Origin: Belnapia mucosa
Lineage (GTDB): Bacteria > Pseudomonadota > Alphaproteobacteria > Acetobacterales > Acetobacteraceae
Assembly: GCF_016775475.1 (NCBI RefSeq)
Contig: NZ_JAEUXJ010000003.1
Coordinates: 481,033 to 545,032 of the forward strand
DNA length: 64,000 nucleotides
Direction of reading: 5' to 3'
The notes beneath the pieces are model-generated. The model did no database searches, was not told the origin of the DNA, and saw nothing but the letters and a program-made list of their open reading frames with translations. A program made the translations under genes and the position numbers. Positions within the stretch are counted from its first letter, which is position 1. Every line of letters starts with the position of its first letter. Below, piece by piece: positions 63,682 through 64,000 of the stretch.

Positions 63682-64000
63682 GCTCCGCCACGCTGGAAGG
63701 GGAGCGGCGCGCGCTGCGGCGGCGACGTGGCGTAGTGGCGGCGCTGGTGGCCGGCATCGCCTCGAGCCTGATCGTGCTGGGATGGCATGTGCTGTCGGCC
63801 GGCGGCTGGACGGTATGGGAGGCGCTGATCCTCGCCTGCCTGGCCGTCAACGCACCCTGGCTGGGCCTGGCCGGGGCGACGGGGCTGATCGGCTTCGCCA
63901 TCCGCATGCTGTCGCCCGATCCGCTGGCCGCCGTCCTGCCCGTGATGCGGCAGCCCGGTTGGCAGGAAGCCGCCATCGGGGCTCGCACCGTGATCGCCGT
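63678..64000 (+). CDS. MdoH-like membrane glucosyltransferase, N-terminal part (cut by window end)
   Basis: The frame runs off the window. Visible residues hold a basic start (RRALRRRRG), a membrane helix (VVAALVAGIASSLIVLGWHV), a second hydrophobic block with APWLGLAGATGLIGFAIRML, and GARTVIA where GT2 MdoH/OpgH proteins begin their catalytic domain. No ATG is in frame; CTG 63678 (overlapping the galE stop) and GTG 63735 are candidates. OpgH-type enzymes make membrane-periplasm glucans, so this gene may export or extend a glycan linked to the operon. Confidence 0.7.
   Translation, partial: MSSATLEGERRALRRRRGVVAALVAGIASSLIVLGWHVLSAGGWTVWEALILACLAVNAPWLGLAGATGLIGFAIRMLSPDPLAAVLPVMRQPGWQEAAIGARTVIA

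Overview
The window is GC-rich DNA from an alphaproteobacterium, most likely an Acetobacteraceae (Roseomonas-type) organism. This is inferred from gene order (chorismate mutase-hisC-tyrA next to metX; rplU-rpmA-obgE-proB-proA-nadD-rsfS-rlmH), from the number of 'Bug' tripartite-transporter receptors and Liv-type ABC genes, and from heavy use of GTG/TTG starts and ATGA/GTGA stop-start overlaps. No database search was possible.

Positions 1-22.4 kb are mainly core genome. They hold a cyanide-insensitive-type cytochrome bd oxidase (cydA, cydB and a 32-residue DUF2474 subunit that appears to start at ATT), an aromatic amino-acid operon on the minus strand (chorismate mutase with a degenerate prephenate-dehydratase-like tail, hisC, tyrA), metX, a GNAT-Nudix fusion, tRNA-Ala(CGC), yggT, folD, the rplU/rpmA/obgE/proBA/nadD/rsfS/rlmH block, an orphan PD-(D/E)XK nuclease and a Mg2+ P-type ATPase. 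Two copies of a ~100-bp double-hairpin repeat lie in opposite orientation after metX and folD. RsfS carries a ~265-residue basic, low-complexity N-terminal extension with an exact 24-residue repeat period and no AUG start.

Positions 22.5-51.5 kb are accessory. IS256-type (22.8 and 37.1 kb) and IS5-type (51.1 kb) transposase ruins divide this section. Between them are a periplasmic amine oxidase-cytochrome c-RidA cassette with a Bug receptor upstream, a six-gene Liv ABC operon ending in an NMT1/THI5-type binding protein, MmgE/PrpD plus a Bug receptor, a membrane-fused spermidine-synthase-like protein, and a flavin-monooxygenase divergon with a PNPOx-GAF protein. A solitary leuC-like dehydratase and a two-subunit NAD-linked formate dehydrogenase follow.

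Positions 51.5-64 kb end in the most unusual system: one unbroken, translationally coupled operon running off the window. It encodes inositol-3-phosphate synthase, an HD-domain protein, a SAM methyltransferase, a Gfo/Idh/MocA dehydrogenase, a zinc-ribbon/metallo-beta-lactamase-fold protein, a YcaO protein, a xylose-isomerase-like TIM barrel, a GT4 glycosyltransferase, a PIG-L deacetylase, a GalE-like epimerase and the start of an MdoH-like membrane glycosyltransferase. An MFS exporter-like gene sits just upstream. The set reads as a pathway making a modified, glycosylated cyclitol. The inositol-synthase/GT4/PIG-L trio resembles the first steps of mycothiol synthesis, but YcaO and the others have no counterpart there. 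I know of no characterised pathway with this composition.
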